64,000 bases of DNA from Marinibium conchae (GCF_015595035.1 NZ_JADNRN010000001.1:992001-1056000); one strand, 5' to 3'; shown: positions 37,984 to 50,624, numbered from the stretch's first letter. Numbers and translations: made by a program. The notes: generated by a model not told the origin, from the letters alone.

Positions 37984-39324
37984 ATGACCAAACGCAAGTA
38001 TTTTGGTACTGATGGAATTCGTGGGAAGGTAGGAACAAGTGCTATAAACCCAGAATTCGTGACCAAGCTTGGTTATGCAGCAGGGAAGGTTTTAGCAGGA
38101 CAAGGCACAAATAAAGTATTAATTGGTAAAGACACCAGGATTTCTGGTTATATGCTTGAATCAGCGTTAGAAGCAGGGCTGTCAGCAGCGGGTATTAATA
38201 TTGGCTTGTTGGGGCCCATGCCAACCCCTGCAATTGCCTATTTAACCAAAACATTTCGTTCGGAAGCGGGCATTGTGATAAGTGCTTCGCACAATCCTTA
38301 TTATGACAATGGTATTAAATTTTTCTCGTCTACAGGTCACAAACTCGATGACAACATAGAATTGGCGATAGAGGCGCAACTCGAACAGGCTATGACTTGC
38401 GTAGAGTCAGATAAATTAGGCAAAGCCAGCAGAATTGAAGATGCAGCAGGCCGATATATTGAATACTGTAAAGGCACATTCCCATCTGACTTGTCCCTTA
38501 AAGGCCTCAAAATTGTTGTTGATTGTGCTCATGGTGCCACTTATCACATAGCGCCAAACGTATTATCAGAGCTAGGTGCCGAGGTTATTGAAATAGGCAC
38601 AAGCCCTAACGGAACGAACATTAATCATCAGGTAGGTGCTACCTCTATGCGTGCTGCGGTTGAAGCAGTTAAAGAGCATAACGCTGATCTTGGTTTTGCA
38701 CTCGACGGTGACGGCGACCGCATAATGATGGTTGATGAGAAGGGAGCCATTTTAGATGGCGACCAAATCATTTTCATCATCGCACGCGAAGCCATGAAAA
38801 ATGGTGAGTTGAAAGGCGGTGTTGTGGGTACAAAAATGTCGAATCTCGGAATGGAAGTCGCACTCGAAAAACTAGGTATTCCTTTCGCTAGAGCGGATGT
38901 AGGCGACCGTTATGTAATGGAAGAGCTATTGCGCAAGGGGTGGCGCGTTGGTGGCGAAAACTCTGGTCACGTACTCAATTTGAATTACGCGCCAACGGGT
39001 GATGGTATTGTTGCTGGGCTTCAAGTTATTGCAGCAATGTTGCGCTCTGACATGTCGATGTCATCATTAAACTCGGGCTTTGAAAAATTCCCCCAGCGAT
39101 TAATAAACGTTAAATTTGAAGATACTGGAATAAATCCTCTTGAAAACGACTCAGTTGTAGCCATTGTTAAAGAGGCTGAAACGGAAATGGGTGATGCTGG
39201 CAGAGTATTGTTGAGAAAAAGCGGTACTGAGCCCCTTATTAGAGTAATGGTTGAAGCTGTTGACAAAGCCTTAAGTGATTTTTGGGCTGAGAAAATTGCC
39301 GAAGTGGTTAAAAAGTCATCATAA
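37984..39324 (+). CDS. glmM: Phosphoglucosamine mutase
   Basis: Interconverts glucosamine 6-phosphate and 1-phosphate for UDP-GlcNAc synthesis. The phosphoserine is Ser102 in SASHNP, the magnesium loop is DGDGDR, and the C-terminal [12 protein letters not shown] phosphate-binding loop is present. 446 residues matches E. coli. An AAGGAAAT ribosome-binding region precedes the ATG. It is directly downstream of folP and upstream of tpiA. Confidence 0.97.
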   Translation: MTKRKYFGTDGIRGKVGTSAINPEFVTKLGYAAGKVLAGQGTNKVLIGKDTRISGYMLESALEAGLSAAGINIGLLGPMPTPAIAYLTKTFRSEAGIVISASHNPYYDNGIKFFSSTGHKLDDNIELAIEAQLEQAMTCVESDKLGKASRIEDAAGRYIEYCKGTFPSDLSLKGLKIVVDCAHGATYHIAPNVLSELGAEVIEIGTSPNGTNINHQVGATSMRAAVEAVKEHNADLGFALDGDGDRIMMVDEKGAILDGDQIIFIIAREAMKNGELKGGVVGTKMSNLGMEVALEKLGIPFARADVGDRYVMEELLRKGWRVGGENSGHVLNLNYAPTGDGIVAGLQVIAAMLRSDMSMSSLNSGFEKFPQRLINVKFEDTGINPLENDSVVAIVKEAETEMGDAGRVLLRKSGTEPLIRVMVEAVDKALSDFWAEKIAEVVKKSS

Positions 39325-39457
39325 GTCGATTTGAGTAGAGAATTTCAGCGTCAAATACTTGTATATTGCTGAATGGTTGGGTATTATCGCCGCCGCTTTC
39401 ATAAAGGTTGTCGAGATATCTAATCACTCTTTGATTAACTGTTGAAACGGAGTTTAT

Positions 39458-40198
39458 GTGAATAACAAAATCAGAAAGCCTCTAGTTGCTGGCAACTGGA
39501 AGATGAATGGAAACAACGAGCTAGTTCGAGACTTTGTAAAATGTCTCGAAAAAACAAGCGACGTAGATGTAGTAATATGTCCACCAAGTTGTTATCTAAC
39601 TGCTTTTGAACAGGCACAATTCTCCTTAGGTGCCCAGAATGTAAGTTCATTTACTTCTGGAGCCCATACAGGGGAACTCTCCACATCAATGCTTAAGGAA
39701 TGCAAGGTCAGCTACGTAATAGTAGGCCACTCAGAGCGAAGAGAGAATCACGGCGAAGCAAATGATATTGTAGCGTCGAAAGTGAAAGCTGTTATAGAAG
39801 CTGGTTTAGTGCCTATATTATGTGTAGGTGAGCCTCTTGAAGTAAGAGAATCAGGCCAAGTGTTTGATTTTGTGAAAGCTCAACTTGATGCTGTTGCTTC
39901 AGTCTGTTCAAATACTTATATTGAGCTTGCAGTCATCGCCTACGAGCCAATATGGGCGATAGGTACGGGTAAAACAGCAAGCCCAGAGCAAGCGCAAGAA
40001 GTGCATGCTTTTATTAGAAAAGAATTAGCTCAATTGAATGCATCTGCAGCACAAAGCATTCGATTGTTATATGGTGGCAGCGTTAACGCATCGAATGCTA
40101 ACGAACTGTTCGCTCAAAATGATATAGACGGCGGCCTCATTGGTGGCGCTAGTTTGAAAATAGAAGACTTTACAGCAATTTGCCAAGCGGCAAGTTAA
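39458..40198 (+). CDS. tpiA: Triosephosphate isomerase
   Basis: Interconverts dihydroxyacetone phosphate and glyceraldehyde 3-phosphate. GNWKMNG supplies Lys15, VGHSERR the electrophilic His, and AYEPIWAIGTGKTA the catalytic Glu. The start is GTG at 39458, positioned by ACGGAG about 5 bp upstream; the overlapping ATG runs directly into TGA. 246 residues is normal. tpiA before secG is a known arrangement in vibrios and Alteromonadales. Confidence 0.96.
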   Translation: MNNKIRKPLVAGNWKMNGNNELVRDFVKCLEKTSDVDVVICPPSCYLTAFEQAQFSLGAQNVSSFTSGAHTGELSTSMLKECKVSYVIVGHSERRENHGEANDIVASKVKAVIEAGLVPILCVGEPLEVRESGQVFDFVKAQLDAVASVCSNTYIELAVIAYEPIWAIGTGKTASPEQAQEVHAFIRKELAQLNASAAQSIRLLYGGSVNASNANELFAQNDIDGGLIGGASLKIEDFTAICQAAS

Positions 40199-40211
40199 CG
40201 AGGAATACACT

Positions 40212-40610
40212 GTGTATCAAATTTTAATGGCAGCTTATTTAATAGTTGCACTAGTACTAATTGGCTTTGTTCTTATCCAACAGGGTAAAGGTGCCGATAT
40301 GGGTGCATCATTCGGTGCTGGCGGTTCCAACACAGTATTTGGTTCTTCAGGTTCTGGTAACTTTATGACGAAGACGACGGCGATACTTGCCACTCTGTTT
40401 TTTGGTATCAGCTTAACACTTGGTACAATTGCGTCGAACAACAATACAGAAGTAGATGAATTTGAAGTGCTTGAAGCGCCAACAGTTGAGCTACCCGCGA
40501 GTGCTGACATTCCTGCCGTTTTACCAGCAGCACCTGCATCTAGTGACATTCCTGCGCCGGCTGTGGTAGTAGACGAAGAAGATAAGCCATCTGAAGATGT
40601 GCCAAATTAA
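40212..40610 (+). CDS. secG: Preprotein translocase subunit SecG
   Basis: A small inner-membrane subunit of SecYEG that aids protein export. Two membrane helices (about 5-22 and 52-70) flank the conserved QQGKGADMGASFGAG and GSGNFMTKTTA segments. An Ala/Pro/Glu-rich tail of about 55 residues is typical of gammaproteobacterial SecG. The start is GTG at 40212 with GAGGAA upstream, 13 bp after tpiA. It is followed by tRNA-Leu. Confidence 0.95.
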   Translation: MYQILMAAYLIVALVLIGFVLIQQGKGADMGASFGAGGSNTVFGSSGSGNFMTKTTAILATLFFGISLTLGTIASNNNTEVDEFEVLEAPTVELPASADIPAVLPAAPASSDIPAPAVVVDEEDKPSEDVPN

Positions 40611-40621
40611 TTAAAAAATAC

Positions 40622-40708
40622 GCGGAGGTGGTGGAATTGGTAGACACGCCAGCTTGAGGGGCTGGTGTCTTAACAGACGTGCGGGTTCAAGTCCCGCTCT
40701 CCGCACCA
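40622..40708 (+). tRNA. tRNA-Leu, anticodon GAG
   Basis: 87 bases including encoded CCA. The acceptor stem GCGGAGG pairs with TCTCCGC (one G-U). The anticodon stem CCAGC/GCTGG encloses loop TTGAGGG with anticodon GAG at 40656-40658. A long variable arm and the TTCAAGT T-loop mark a type II leucine tRNA. Position after secG matches E. coli leuU. Confidence 0.98.
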
Positions 40709-40711
40709 ATT

Positions 40712-40749
40712 AAAAAAAGAGCTAAGTCATCGACTTGGCTCTTTTTTTT
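40712..40749 (+). terminator. Rho-independent terminator after tRNA-Leu
   Basis: A long stem: A-tract and GAGCTAAGTC, loop ATC, GACTTGGCTC and eight T residues, with one G-U pair. The flanking A and T tracts make it usable in both directions, so it could also end the convergent SdpR-like gene. Confidence 0.9.
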
Positions 40750-40780
40750 ACTTAAAGACTTTCAGATATTAACTAAAGTC

Positions 40781-41110
40781 TTAACTTTGTCGCTCGTCTT
40801 CGTCACGGCGTTCTTGCGCTATATTTTGGCTCGCGATTTTCAATGGCTTTCCTTCTGGGCAAAAATCGACCAGAAAGTCATTCATACTTGCGAACAAGTT
40901 TTCTTTCACCAAATAGTAGTGCACAAATTGTCCTTTTTTCTCTGAGCCAATCAGCCCTGCATTAGACAGAATCCCCAAATGTTTAGAAAGGGCAGGCTTG
41001 CTCATCTCAAATTTATCGGCTATTTCACCCGCAGTTAAACTGGCCTCGGACAAAAAAGCTAATATTTTTCGGCGAACAGGGGAAGATAAAGCTTGAAAAA
41101 CATTACTCAT
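40781..41110 (-). CDS. ArsR-family regulator, SdpR-like
   Basis: A 109-residue winged-helix repressor. ALSSPVRRKILAFL, LTAGEIADKFEMSKPALSKHL (recognition helix) and GLIGSEKKGQFVHYYL match the SdpR autorepressor subgroup. No metal-binding Cys pair typical of ArsR/SmtB sensors is present; the single Cys is in FCPEG. The C-terminus is charged. It is divergent from a membrane SRPBCC-like gene with a 78-bp gap full of TTAACTA half-sites. No good Shine-Dalgarno sequence precedes the ATG. Confidence 0.85.
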   Translation of the reverse strand: MSNVFQALSSPVRRKILAFLSEASLTAGEIADKFEMSKPALSKHLGILSNAGLIGSEKKGQFVHYYLVKENLFASMNDFLVDFCPEGKPLKIASQNIAQERRDEDERQS

Positions 41111-41121
41111 TGATTATATAT

Positions 41122-41144
41122 TTAACTAAATAGTTAATTAACTA
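41122..41144. promoter_or_regulatory. Palindromic TTAACTA operator array
   Basis: Three adjoining half-sites: TTAACTA (41122-41128), AA, TAGTTAA (41131-41137), TTAACTA (41138-41144). The last two form a perfect 14-bp palindrome. It lies midway between the two divergent start codons, with a -10-like TATGAT at 41154-41159 toward the right-hand gene. It is the probable site of the SdpR-like regulator. Confidence 0.55.
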
Positions 41145-41188
41145 ATTTATACGTATGATAACACTAACTCAAAATATCGGAAAACACC

Positions 41189-42142
41189 ATGTCTGAGTCA
41201 AGTTCAGAGTTAAATAAAACATTCAATAAGCGCCTCCGCAATATATATATTTTGTTAGTAATTGGCCTCGCATCATTGCTTATTAGACTGCTTATCTCAT
41301 ATGAGTTTGATAAAACAGCATTATTATATGTCGGTATCCCTTTCTTAGTAGCATTGGCGTTGTTGTCGATTGTGGAAAAGCCCGAGAAGCCAAGTTTACA
41401 CCACTATTACTTGCATATTGTGCTTTGGTCATTGATTGTGATGTTGGGTACTTCCATTGTTCTATTTGAAGGTATTATATGTGTTGTCATGTTTATGCCA
41501 ATCTACTTCGCCATTATCTTTTTGATGTATCTCTTTGAATTACTCGTGAAATATCTCAATCATACTGATAAAAATAAGCACTATGCGCACGTGCTGCCTG
41601 TTTTGATTGTTATGAGTGCATTTGAAGGGGTGATCCCCAGTACCAGTTTCAATCGCGATTACTCCGTAACTAAAGAGTTGATTGTTAACTCCACTACCGC
41701 TGAAATAAAGCATAAATTGACACAACCAATGCAACTTGAGGTAGAGCGAAATTGGTTACTTAGCCTTTTTCCAATGCCAAGCCGCATTGACGCAGGAACA
41801 CTAAAATCAGGCGATATACATACTATCGACTTTGTTTATCACCGCTGGTTTGTTACCAATACCCACAAAGGGAATATGATTTTAGAGTTGTCGAGTGTTG
41901 AACAGGATTATATACAAACGACCTTTTTGGAAGACTCCAGTTATATTGGCAATTACCTTCGATTGAGGGGAACTGAAATCAGATTTACACCTATCGAAGA
42001 TGGGAGCACAAAAGTGATCTTGACTATTCATTATCATCGCTTTCTTGACCCTGTATGGTATTTCGGTCCTCTCCAAGAGTATGCAATTGGTCAAACAGCA
42101 AGCTTACTGCTTGAAGAGTTATTTGTACCGGCTAAGGGTTAA
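41189..42142 (+). CDS. Polytopic membrane protein with C-terminal SRPBCC-like domain
   Basis: Not a named family to me. Residues 1-150 hold about five hydrophobic helices (near 17-36, 43-61, 73-93, 97-117, 134-150). Residues 155-317 are soluble and beta-rich, beginning TKELIVNSTTAEIKHKL and containing IRFTPIEDGSTKVILTIHY, which is the pattern of SRPBCC/START-like hydrophobic-ligand domains. It is divergent from the SdpR-like repressor and followed after 21 bp by the desaturase. This suggests sensing or handling of a lipid in the inner membrane, an inference from context. Confidence 0.7.
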   Translation: MSESSSELNKTFNKRLRNIYILLVIGLASLLIRLLISYEFDKTALLYVGIPFLVALALLSIVEKPEKPSLHHYYLHIVLWSLIVMLGTSIVLFEGIICVVMFMPIYFAIIFLMYLFELLVKYLNHTDKNKHYAHVLPVLIVMSAFEGVIPSTSFNRDYSVTKELIVNSTTAEIKHKLTQPMQLEVERNWLLSLFPMPSRIDAGTLKSGDIHTIDFVYHRWFVTNTHKGNMILELSSVEQDYIQTTFLEDSSYIGNYLRLRGTEIRFTPIEDGSTKVILTIHYHRFLDPVWYFGPLQEYAIGQTASLLLEELFVPAKG

Positions 42143-42163
42143 GTCAGCAAAAGGAGAACAATT

Positions 42164-43054
42164 ATGTACGCCAATGAAAGAGTTGTTACCACGGCACACA
42201 GCAATGCGAAAGAGGGCAAAGTCGTTGTTTCTGTATCCAAAATGCTCTGGATGGGAAGCATGTTTTCAGTTGCTTTTATTGGCGGCTATTATACCTTTTC
42301 ATTTACTACGCTAATTGTATTTGTATTAACAACAATCATTTCGCTTTGCTTGGGGCATTCTCTTGGTATGCATCGTCGTCTAATACATAAAAGCTACCAA
42401 TGCCCTTTATGGTTGGAGTATTTGTTTGTGCATTTAGGCGTCATTGTTGGGTTGGCTGGGCCCATAGGCATGATAAAAACACATGACATGCGAGATTGGG
42501 CGCAGCGACAGGAATATTGTCATGATTACTTTGGACACAAACAACCAATGTGGATTGACTTCTTTTGGCAAGTATTCTGCGACATTAAACTAAAGCATCC
42601 ACCTACCTTCAATATCGAAAAGTCTGTTACTAACGATCGTGTATACAAATGGATGGAAATAACTTGGATGCTGCAACAACTTCCGCTAGCTATTTTATTG
42701 TTCGTGCTCGGCGGCATAGATTGGTTTATTTGGGGCATTTGTATGCGAGTGTCAGTGTGTGTAGTAGGTCATTGGTTGATAGGTTATTTTGCGCATAACC
42801 ACGGGCACCGAGATTGGCACGTTGAAAAAGCCCACGTTCAAGGTCATAACGTTCCCTTTGCAGCGTTGCTGACGATGGGAGAAAGCTACCACAATAACCA
42901 CCACGCCTTTCCTGGCTCTGCCAACTTAGCACTAGAGAAAGGGCAGGTTGATATTGGTTGGTTAGTTTTACAGTACTTGGAAACTATTGGCTTGGTTTGG
43001 GATGTGATTTTACCTAAAGATCTGCCTGAGCGAGAGGAATTGAAAAGGCTTTAG
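42164..43054 (+). CDS. Membrane fatty-acid (acyl-CoA) desaturase family protein
   Basis: A 296-residue di-iron membrane desaturase. Histidine box 1 is HSLGMHR and box 3 is HNNHHAFP. The middle box is not the usual HRxHH but THDMRDWAQ with CHDYFGH nearby, as in a divergent subgroup. An additional FAHNHGHRDWH segment contributes further His. Hydrophobic helices lie near 35-65, 85-100 and 165-200. AAAGGAGAA precedes the ATG, and it is coupled to the SRPBCC-like gene. Introduction of a double bond into phospholipid acyl chains, possibly for cold adaptation, is inferred. Confidence 0.82.
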   Translation: MYANERVVTTAHSNAKEGKVVVSVSKMLWMGSMFSVAFIGGYYTFSFTTLIVFVLTTIISLCLGHSLGMHRRLIHKSYQCPLWLEYLFVHLGVIVGLAGPIGMIKTHDMRDWAQRQEYCHDYFGHKQPMWIDFFWQVFCDIKLKHPPTFNIEKSVTNDRVYKWMEITWMLQQLPLAILLFVLGGIDWFIWGICMRVSVCVVGHWLIGYFAHNHGHRDWHVEKAHVQGHNVPFAALLTMGESYHNNHHAFPGSANLALEKGQVDIGWLVLQYLETIGLVWDVILPKDLPEREELKRL

Positions 43055-43101
43055 TCTAATGCTCAAGTTTCACTAGATTTTCCTGCATCGTAGTCAGCCT
43101 T

Positions 43102-43218
43102 TTACACCGATAGTTTTTTATCTCGCTGTCCCTCCGTCGGATGCAGTTCTTTTTCTTCTCCATTTATTTTTAGACTCATTCTTTCAATTAATGACTCAAG
43201 GCCCAAATATTCTTTCAC
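43102..43218 (-). other. Short ORF, possible gene remnant
   Basis: A 38-codon frame starting at GTG 43218 encodes a hydrophilic, coding-like peptide (V-K-E-Y-L-G-L-E-S-L-I-E-R-M...). There is no ribosome-binding site and a stop lies just upstream. It sits in the 237-bp gap after the broken beta-galactosidase gene. It could be the 3' end of a decayed gene; not recognised. Confidence 0.25.
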
Positions 43219-43272
43219 GAGCGCTGCTTTTTAAGTCTAATGATGTAGCTTTAGCGACTACTCTCTAGCGAA

Positions 43273-43291
43273 GCTTTGACATAATCAAAGC
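43273..43291 (-). terminator. Hairpin directly after the beta-galactosidase frame
   Basis: GCTTTGA, loop CATAA, TCAAAGC: a 7-bp perfect stem touching the stop codon on the minus-strand side. No T-tract follows, so termination is uncertain. Confidence 0.35.
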
Positions 43292-46984
<3,693 letters not shown>

Positions 46985-47317
46985 CTACTTAGAGATATAA
47001 GGTGGGTTGCTTTGTCGGGTGTTCGCTCTGCGTTGACGGTCTAATTGCCTTTTTGCTCGACTCACAGCGTTATATAACGACTTTTCGATAGTTGTCGCGG
47101 TGTTGCTGGCGGTCATTTTTTCTTGGCTATAAAAATCTATTTCGATGCCGCAGTGTATAACAGCTTGCCCAAATTGATCCTTATCCTTTTTGAAATTGAC
47201 CGTAACTAAATCAATCACGGGCGTGTATCTGCCTAGCTGCATGCGTAAGGTCTCATCCAAGTATTGAGCTTGATGATCATCTATTTTCAATTCATATTGC
47301 GCAATTTTGAAATGCAT
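46985..47317 (-). CDS. HPF/RaiA-family ribosome-associated protein
   Basis: A 110-residue short hibernation-factor-like protein. Its predicted beta-alpha-beta-beta-beta-alpha layout and the final helix IEKSLYNAVSRAKRQLDRQRR match HPF/RaiA, where the basic helix contacts 16S rRNA. No long-HPF C-terminal dimerisation domain is present. It is divergent from nhaR with a 134-bp gap. A stationary-phase ribosome-binding role is inferred from family; sequence similarity to classical HPF is modest. Confidence 0.78.
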   Translation of the reverse strand: MHFKIAQYELKIDDHQAQYLDETLRMQLGRYTPVIDLVTVNFKKDKDQFGQAVIHCGIEIDFYSQEKMTASNTATTIEKSLYNAVSRAKRQLDRQRRANTRQSNPPYISK

Positions 47318-47378
47318 TGACTACACTTAGTAAAGATAAACTTGTCTAAGACAAAAGATTATCAATTTAAAGTGAACG

Positions 47379-47394
47379 TTTATATTCGTATAAA
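47379..47394 (+). promoter_or_regulatory. Inverted repeat upstream of nhaR
   Basis: TTTATA-TTCG-TATAAA (47379-47394), with a LysR-type T-N11-A core, about 58 bp before the nhaR ATG. Candidate LysR-type operator or AT-rich promoter. Confidence 0.3.
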
Positions 47395-47451
47395 TGTATA
47401 AGAACAGCTCGGAAAAATCTTACAGAAATTATCGAAGGAAAATATGACCTA

Positions 47452-48354
47452 ATGTCTGACAACTTGAACTATAAGCACCTGCACTACTTTTGGGTCGTTG
47501 CAACAGAGGGTAGCATCGCTAGAGCAGCGGAAAAGCTATTTATTACCCCCCAAACTATTAGCGGGCAGTTGAGTATGTTGGAGGAGCGAATAGGGCAACC
47601 ATTGTTTGATAGGGTTGGGCGTCGCTTGCGCTTGACCGAAACAGGTCGTTTGGTATTACGCTATTCAGATGAAATATTTGAATTGGGTAAAGAATTGAGC
47701 GATGTGCTTCGCGGGGCCCCACTCGTCGGAACCTCGGAATTCATAATTAGTGCGGCCTCAGCCTTGCCTAAAACGATAGTTTATAAAATCATAGAGCCCG
47801 CTCTAAATCTTTCAAAAGAAGTGAGCTTAGTGTGCCGTGAAGGTCCGGTGGAATCTATTCTTGCTGAATTGGCCATTCATGAAGTTGACATGGTGCTCAC
47901 TGATACTCCGTTGTCGAGCAATTTTAGCGTGCGTGCTTACAATCATTATTTGGGTCAAAGCGGCTTAACTTTTTTTGCTTCAAAACAGGTAAAAGAACAG
48001 CTTCAAGGGGAATTCCCAGCCTGCTTGCATCAAGCCCCTATTTTATTACCAACAAAGCAGTATGCGATTAGGCAACTTTTTGATAAGTGGTCGAACGATA
48101 ACAATATCTTCCCAGTAATTCGCGGGCAGTACGACGACAGCGCACTGATGAAAAGCTTCGGACAAGCAGGTTTTGGTGTTTTCTTCATGCCTACGATAAT
48201 TGAAGAAGAGGTCTGTGATACTTTTCATGTTGAAGTGGTTGGTCGCTTAGATGAAATTAAGCAAAAGTTTTATGCGATTTCTGCTGAGCGTAAAGTAACT
48301 CATCCTGCGGTTGCGGCGGTTTGTAACAGTGCTCGTGACAAAATTTTTAAATAA
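47452..48354 (+). CDS. nhaR: LysR-family transcriptional activator NhaR
   Basis: A 300-residue LysR regulator. The N-terminal LNYKHLHYFWVVATEGSIARAAEKL and TPQTISGQLSMLEE are characteristic of NhaR; the C-terminal effector domain follows (IISAASALPKTIVYKIIEPAL). In E. coli it activates the Na+/H+ antiporter gene nhaA in response to Na+; nhaA is not in this window. It lies 113 bp upstream of pnp on the same strand, in the place normally held by rpsO. Confidence 0.88.
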   Translation: MSDNLNYKHLHYFWVVATEGSIARAAEKLFITPQTISGQLSMLEERIGQPLFDRVGRRLRLTETGRLVLRYSDEIFELGKELSDVLRGAPLVGTSEFIISAASALPKTIVYKIIEPALNLSKEVSLVCREGPVESILAELAIHEVDMVLTDTPLSSNFSVRAYNHYLGQSGLTFFASKQVKEQLQGEFPACLHQAPILLPTKQYAIRQLFDKWSNDNNIFPVIRGQYDDSALMKSFGQAGFGVFFMPTIIEEEVCDTFHVEVVGRLDEIKQKFYAISAERKVTHPAVAAVCNSARDKIFK

Positions 48355-48389
48355 ATAGATAAAAATCACACGCTTTCACCATATCTTAA

Positions 48390-48418
48390 TAGTAATCATG
48401 TGCTTTCATCGTTATACT
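48390..48418 (+). promoter_or_regulatory. Candidate promoter of pnp
   Basis: TATACT (48413-48418) is a good -10, 50 bp before the GTG start; the -35 region 17 bp upstream is weak. An imperfect direct repeat (CACGCTTTCACC, then TGTGCTTTCATC) precedes it. Confidence 0.4.
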
Positions 48419-48467
48419 ATGCGGCGCATTAAAAAGCATAAAATACTTATAAACTAAAGGATAGAGT

Positions 48468-50582
48468 GTGACTCCTATTACTAAAACATTTCAGTATGGT
48501 CAGCATACTGTCACCCTAGAAACGGGTGTAATCGCAAGACAAGCAACTGCAGCAGTAATGGCAAGCATGGACGACACGTCCGTATTGGTCTCAGTTGTTG
48601 GTAAAAAAGAAGCTAAATCTGATCAAGACTTCTTTCCATTAACAGTTAACTATCAAGAAAAAGCATACGCTGCAGGTAAAATACCTGGTGGTTTTTTCAA
48701 ACGTGAAGGTCGACCTTCAGAGAGCGAAACGCTTACTGCACGCCTTATCGACCGTCCAATTCGTCCATTGTTTCCGAATGGATTCAAAAACGAAGTTCAA
48801 ATTATAATCACAGTTGTTTCTGCTAACCCAGAGATCCCAACAGATATCATCTCTCTTATTGGTACATCTGCGGCGCTTGCTATATCGGGTATGCCATTTA
48901 ATGGTCCGGTTGGTGCAGCTCGCGTAGGCTACAAAGACGGTGGTTACATTCTAAATACGCGTGCTTCAGAGCAAGAAGAAAGTCAGCTAGATCTTGTTGT
49001 TGCTGGTACTCAAAGCGCAGTATTAATGGTTGAATCAGAGGCCGATATTTTATCGGAAGATGTGATGCTTGGCGCTGTTGTGTATGGTCATGAGCAATCG
49101 CAAACCGTGATCAACGCTATCACTGAATTCGCTGCTGAAGTGGGTACCGAGTCTTGGAACTGGGAAGCAGAAGCTGAAAACACTGAGTTAAAAGCGAAAG
49201 TGAAAGAGCTTGCTGAAGCTGGTATGACCGAAGCGTATCAAATATCTGACAAGATGGTTCGTAAAGACGCTATCAATGCAGTCACTGAAGCTGCAATTGC
49301 TGCGATACTCGAAGCCAATCCAGAGCAAGATCCGAAAGAAGCGAGTGAGCTTTTACACGACCTAGAAAGTGACGTTGTACGTTCGCGCATCCTAGCGGGC
49401 GAAAAGCGTATCGACGGTCGTGATCCTGAAACTATTCGTGCACTAAACGTTGCTACGGGCCTATTACCAAGAACGCACGGTTCTGCTTTATTCACTCGTG
49501 GTGAAACGCAAGCAATTGTTGCAGCTACCTTAGGTACAGAGCGTGATGCTCAGATGATTGACGAATTAAGTGGTCGTTCAGATAGCCGCTTTATGTTGCA
49601 CTACAACTTCCCTCCATACTGTGTAGGTGAAACTGGTTTTGTTGGTTCTCCGAAGCGTCGCGAAATCGGTCATGGCCGTTTAGCGAAGCGCGGTATCCAA
49701 GCGGTAATGCCTTCTGCTGAAGAGTTCCCGTATGTTGTTCGCGTAGTGTCAGAAATAACTGAATCTAACGGTTCTTCGTCAATGGCTTCGGTATGTGGTA
49801 CTTCGTTAGCACTTATGGATGCTGGTGTACCAATTAAAGCTTCTGTTGCTGGTATTGCGATGGGCTTGGTTAAATCTGACGAAAATTTCGTGGTTCTATC
49901 TGACATTCTTGGTGATGAAGATCACCTTGGTGATATGGACTTTAAAGTGGCTGGTACTACCGGTGGTATTACTGCGCTTCAAATGGATATCAAAATTGAA
50001 GGTATCACTCAAGAAATCATGCAACTTGCTCTTAAACAAGCAAAAGAAGCCCGTTTACACATTCTTGGTGTAATGGACTCTGCTATTTCTGGTCACCGTG
50101 AAGAGATGTCTGAATACGCACCTCGTATTTATCAAATGAAAGTTGATCAAGACAAAATTCGCGACGTTATCGGTAAAGGCGGCGCAATGATCCGTGCAAT
50201 CACTGAAGCTTCTGATACTAACATCGAAATTGAAGACGACGGTACAATTAAGATTTTTGCTACTGAAAAAGCGAAAGCAGACATCGCAATTGAGCGCATT
50301 AAGGCTGTTACAGCTGAGATCGAAGTAGGCACAACCTATAACGGTAAAGTTATGCGTATTGTTGACTTTGGTGCTTTTGTTGAAGTGCTACCTGGTAAAG
50401 AAGGCTTAGTACATATCAGTCAAATCGCCCATGACCGCGTTAACAAGGTAAGTGATTACCTTGAAGAAGGCCAAATGGTCGACGTAAAAGTGATGGAAAT
50501 TGATCGTCAAAACCGTGTTCGTTTGAGTATTAAAGAGTTGCTAGAAAAGCCAGCTCCGCAAGAGTCTAGCGATAGCGAGTAA
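48468..50582 (+). CDS. pnp: Polyribonucleotide nucleotidyltransferase (PNPase)
   Basis: A 3'-5' phosphorolytic exoribonuclease of the RNA degradosome. Two RNase PH domains (about 10-230 and 310-540) flank a helical linker. The KH domain has IGKGG at 568-572 and the S1 domain begins near 621 with [17 protein letters not shown]. The start is GTG at 48468 with AAGGAT upstream. 704 residues is normal. Unlike most gammaproteobacteria there is no rpsO immediately upstream, so the usual rpsO-pnp cotranscription is lost. Confidence 0.97.
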   Translation: MTPITKTFQYGQHTVTLETGVIARQATAAVMASMDDTSVLVSVVGKKEAKSDQDFFPLTVNYQEKAYAAGKIPGGFFKREGRPSESETLTARLIDRPIRPLFPNGFKNEVQIIITVVSANPEIPTDIISLIGTSAALAISGMPFNGPVGAARVGYKDGGYILNTRASEQEESQLDLVVAGTQSAVLMVESEADILSEDVMLGAVVYGHEQSQTVINAITEFAAEVGTESWNWEAEAENTELKAKVKELAEAGMTEAYQISDKMVRKDAINAVTEAAIAAILEANPEQDPKEASELLHDLESDVVRSRILAGEKRIDGRDPETIRALNVATGLLPRTHGSALFTRGETQAIVAATLGTERDAQMIDELSGRSDSRFMLHYNFPPYCVGETGFVGSPKRREIGHGRLAKRGIQAVMPSAEEFPYVVRVVSEITESNGSSSMASVCGTSLALMDAGVPIKASVAGIAMGLVKSDENFVVLSDILGDEDHLGDMDFKVAGTTGGITALQMDIKIEGITQEIMQLALKQAKEARLHILGVMDSAISGHREEMSEYAPRIYQMKVDQDKIRDVIGKGGAMIRAITEASDTNIEIEDDGTIKIFATEKAKADIAIERIKAVTAEIEVGTTYNGKVMRIVDFGAFVEVLPGKEGLVHISQIAHDRVNKVSDYLEEGQMVDVKVMEIDRQNRVRLSIKELLEKPAPQESSDSE

Positions 50583-50594
50583 CTCTTAATGATG

Positions 50595-50624
50595 GCTCAT
50601 CATCTGCTGCGGTAGATGATGAGC
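50595..50624 (+). terminator. Hairpin after pnp
   Basis: An 11-bp perfect stem GCTCATCATCT / AGATGATGAGC with 8-base loop, 12 bp past the pnp stop. No T-tract; it may protect the 3' end or act with the next hairpin. Confidence 0.5.

Noticed and set aside
40679-40945. 88-residue plus-strand ORF starting inside tRNA-Leu
   Set aside because: Begins within the tRNA, crosses the terminator and is antisense to the SdpR-like gene.
42045-42314. 89-residue ORF across the SRPBCC-like and desaturase junction
   Set aside because: Overlaps both genes in another frame; composition unlike a protein.
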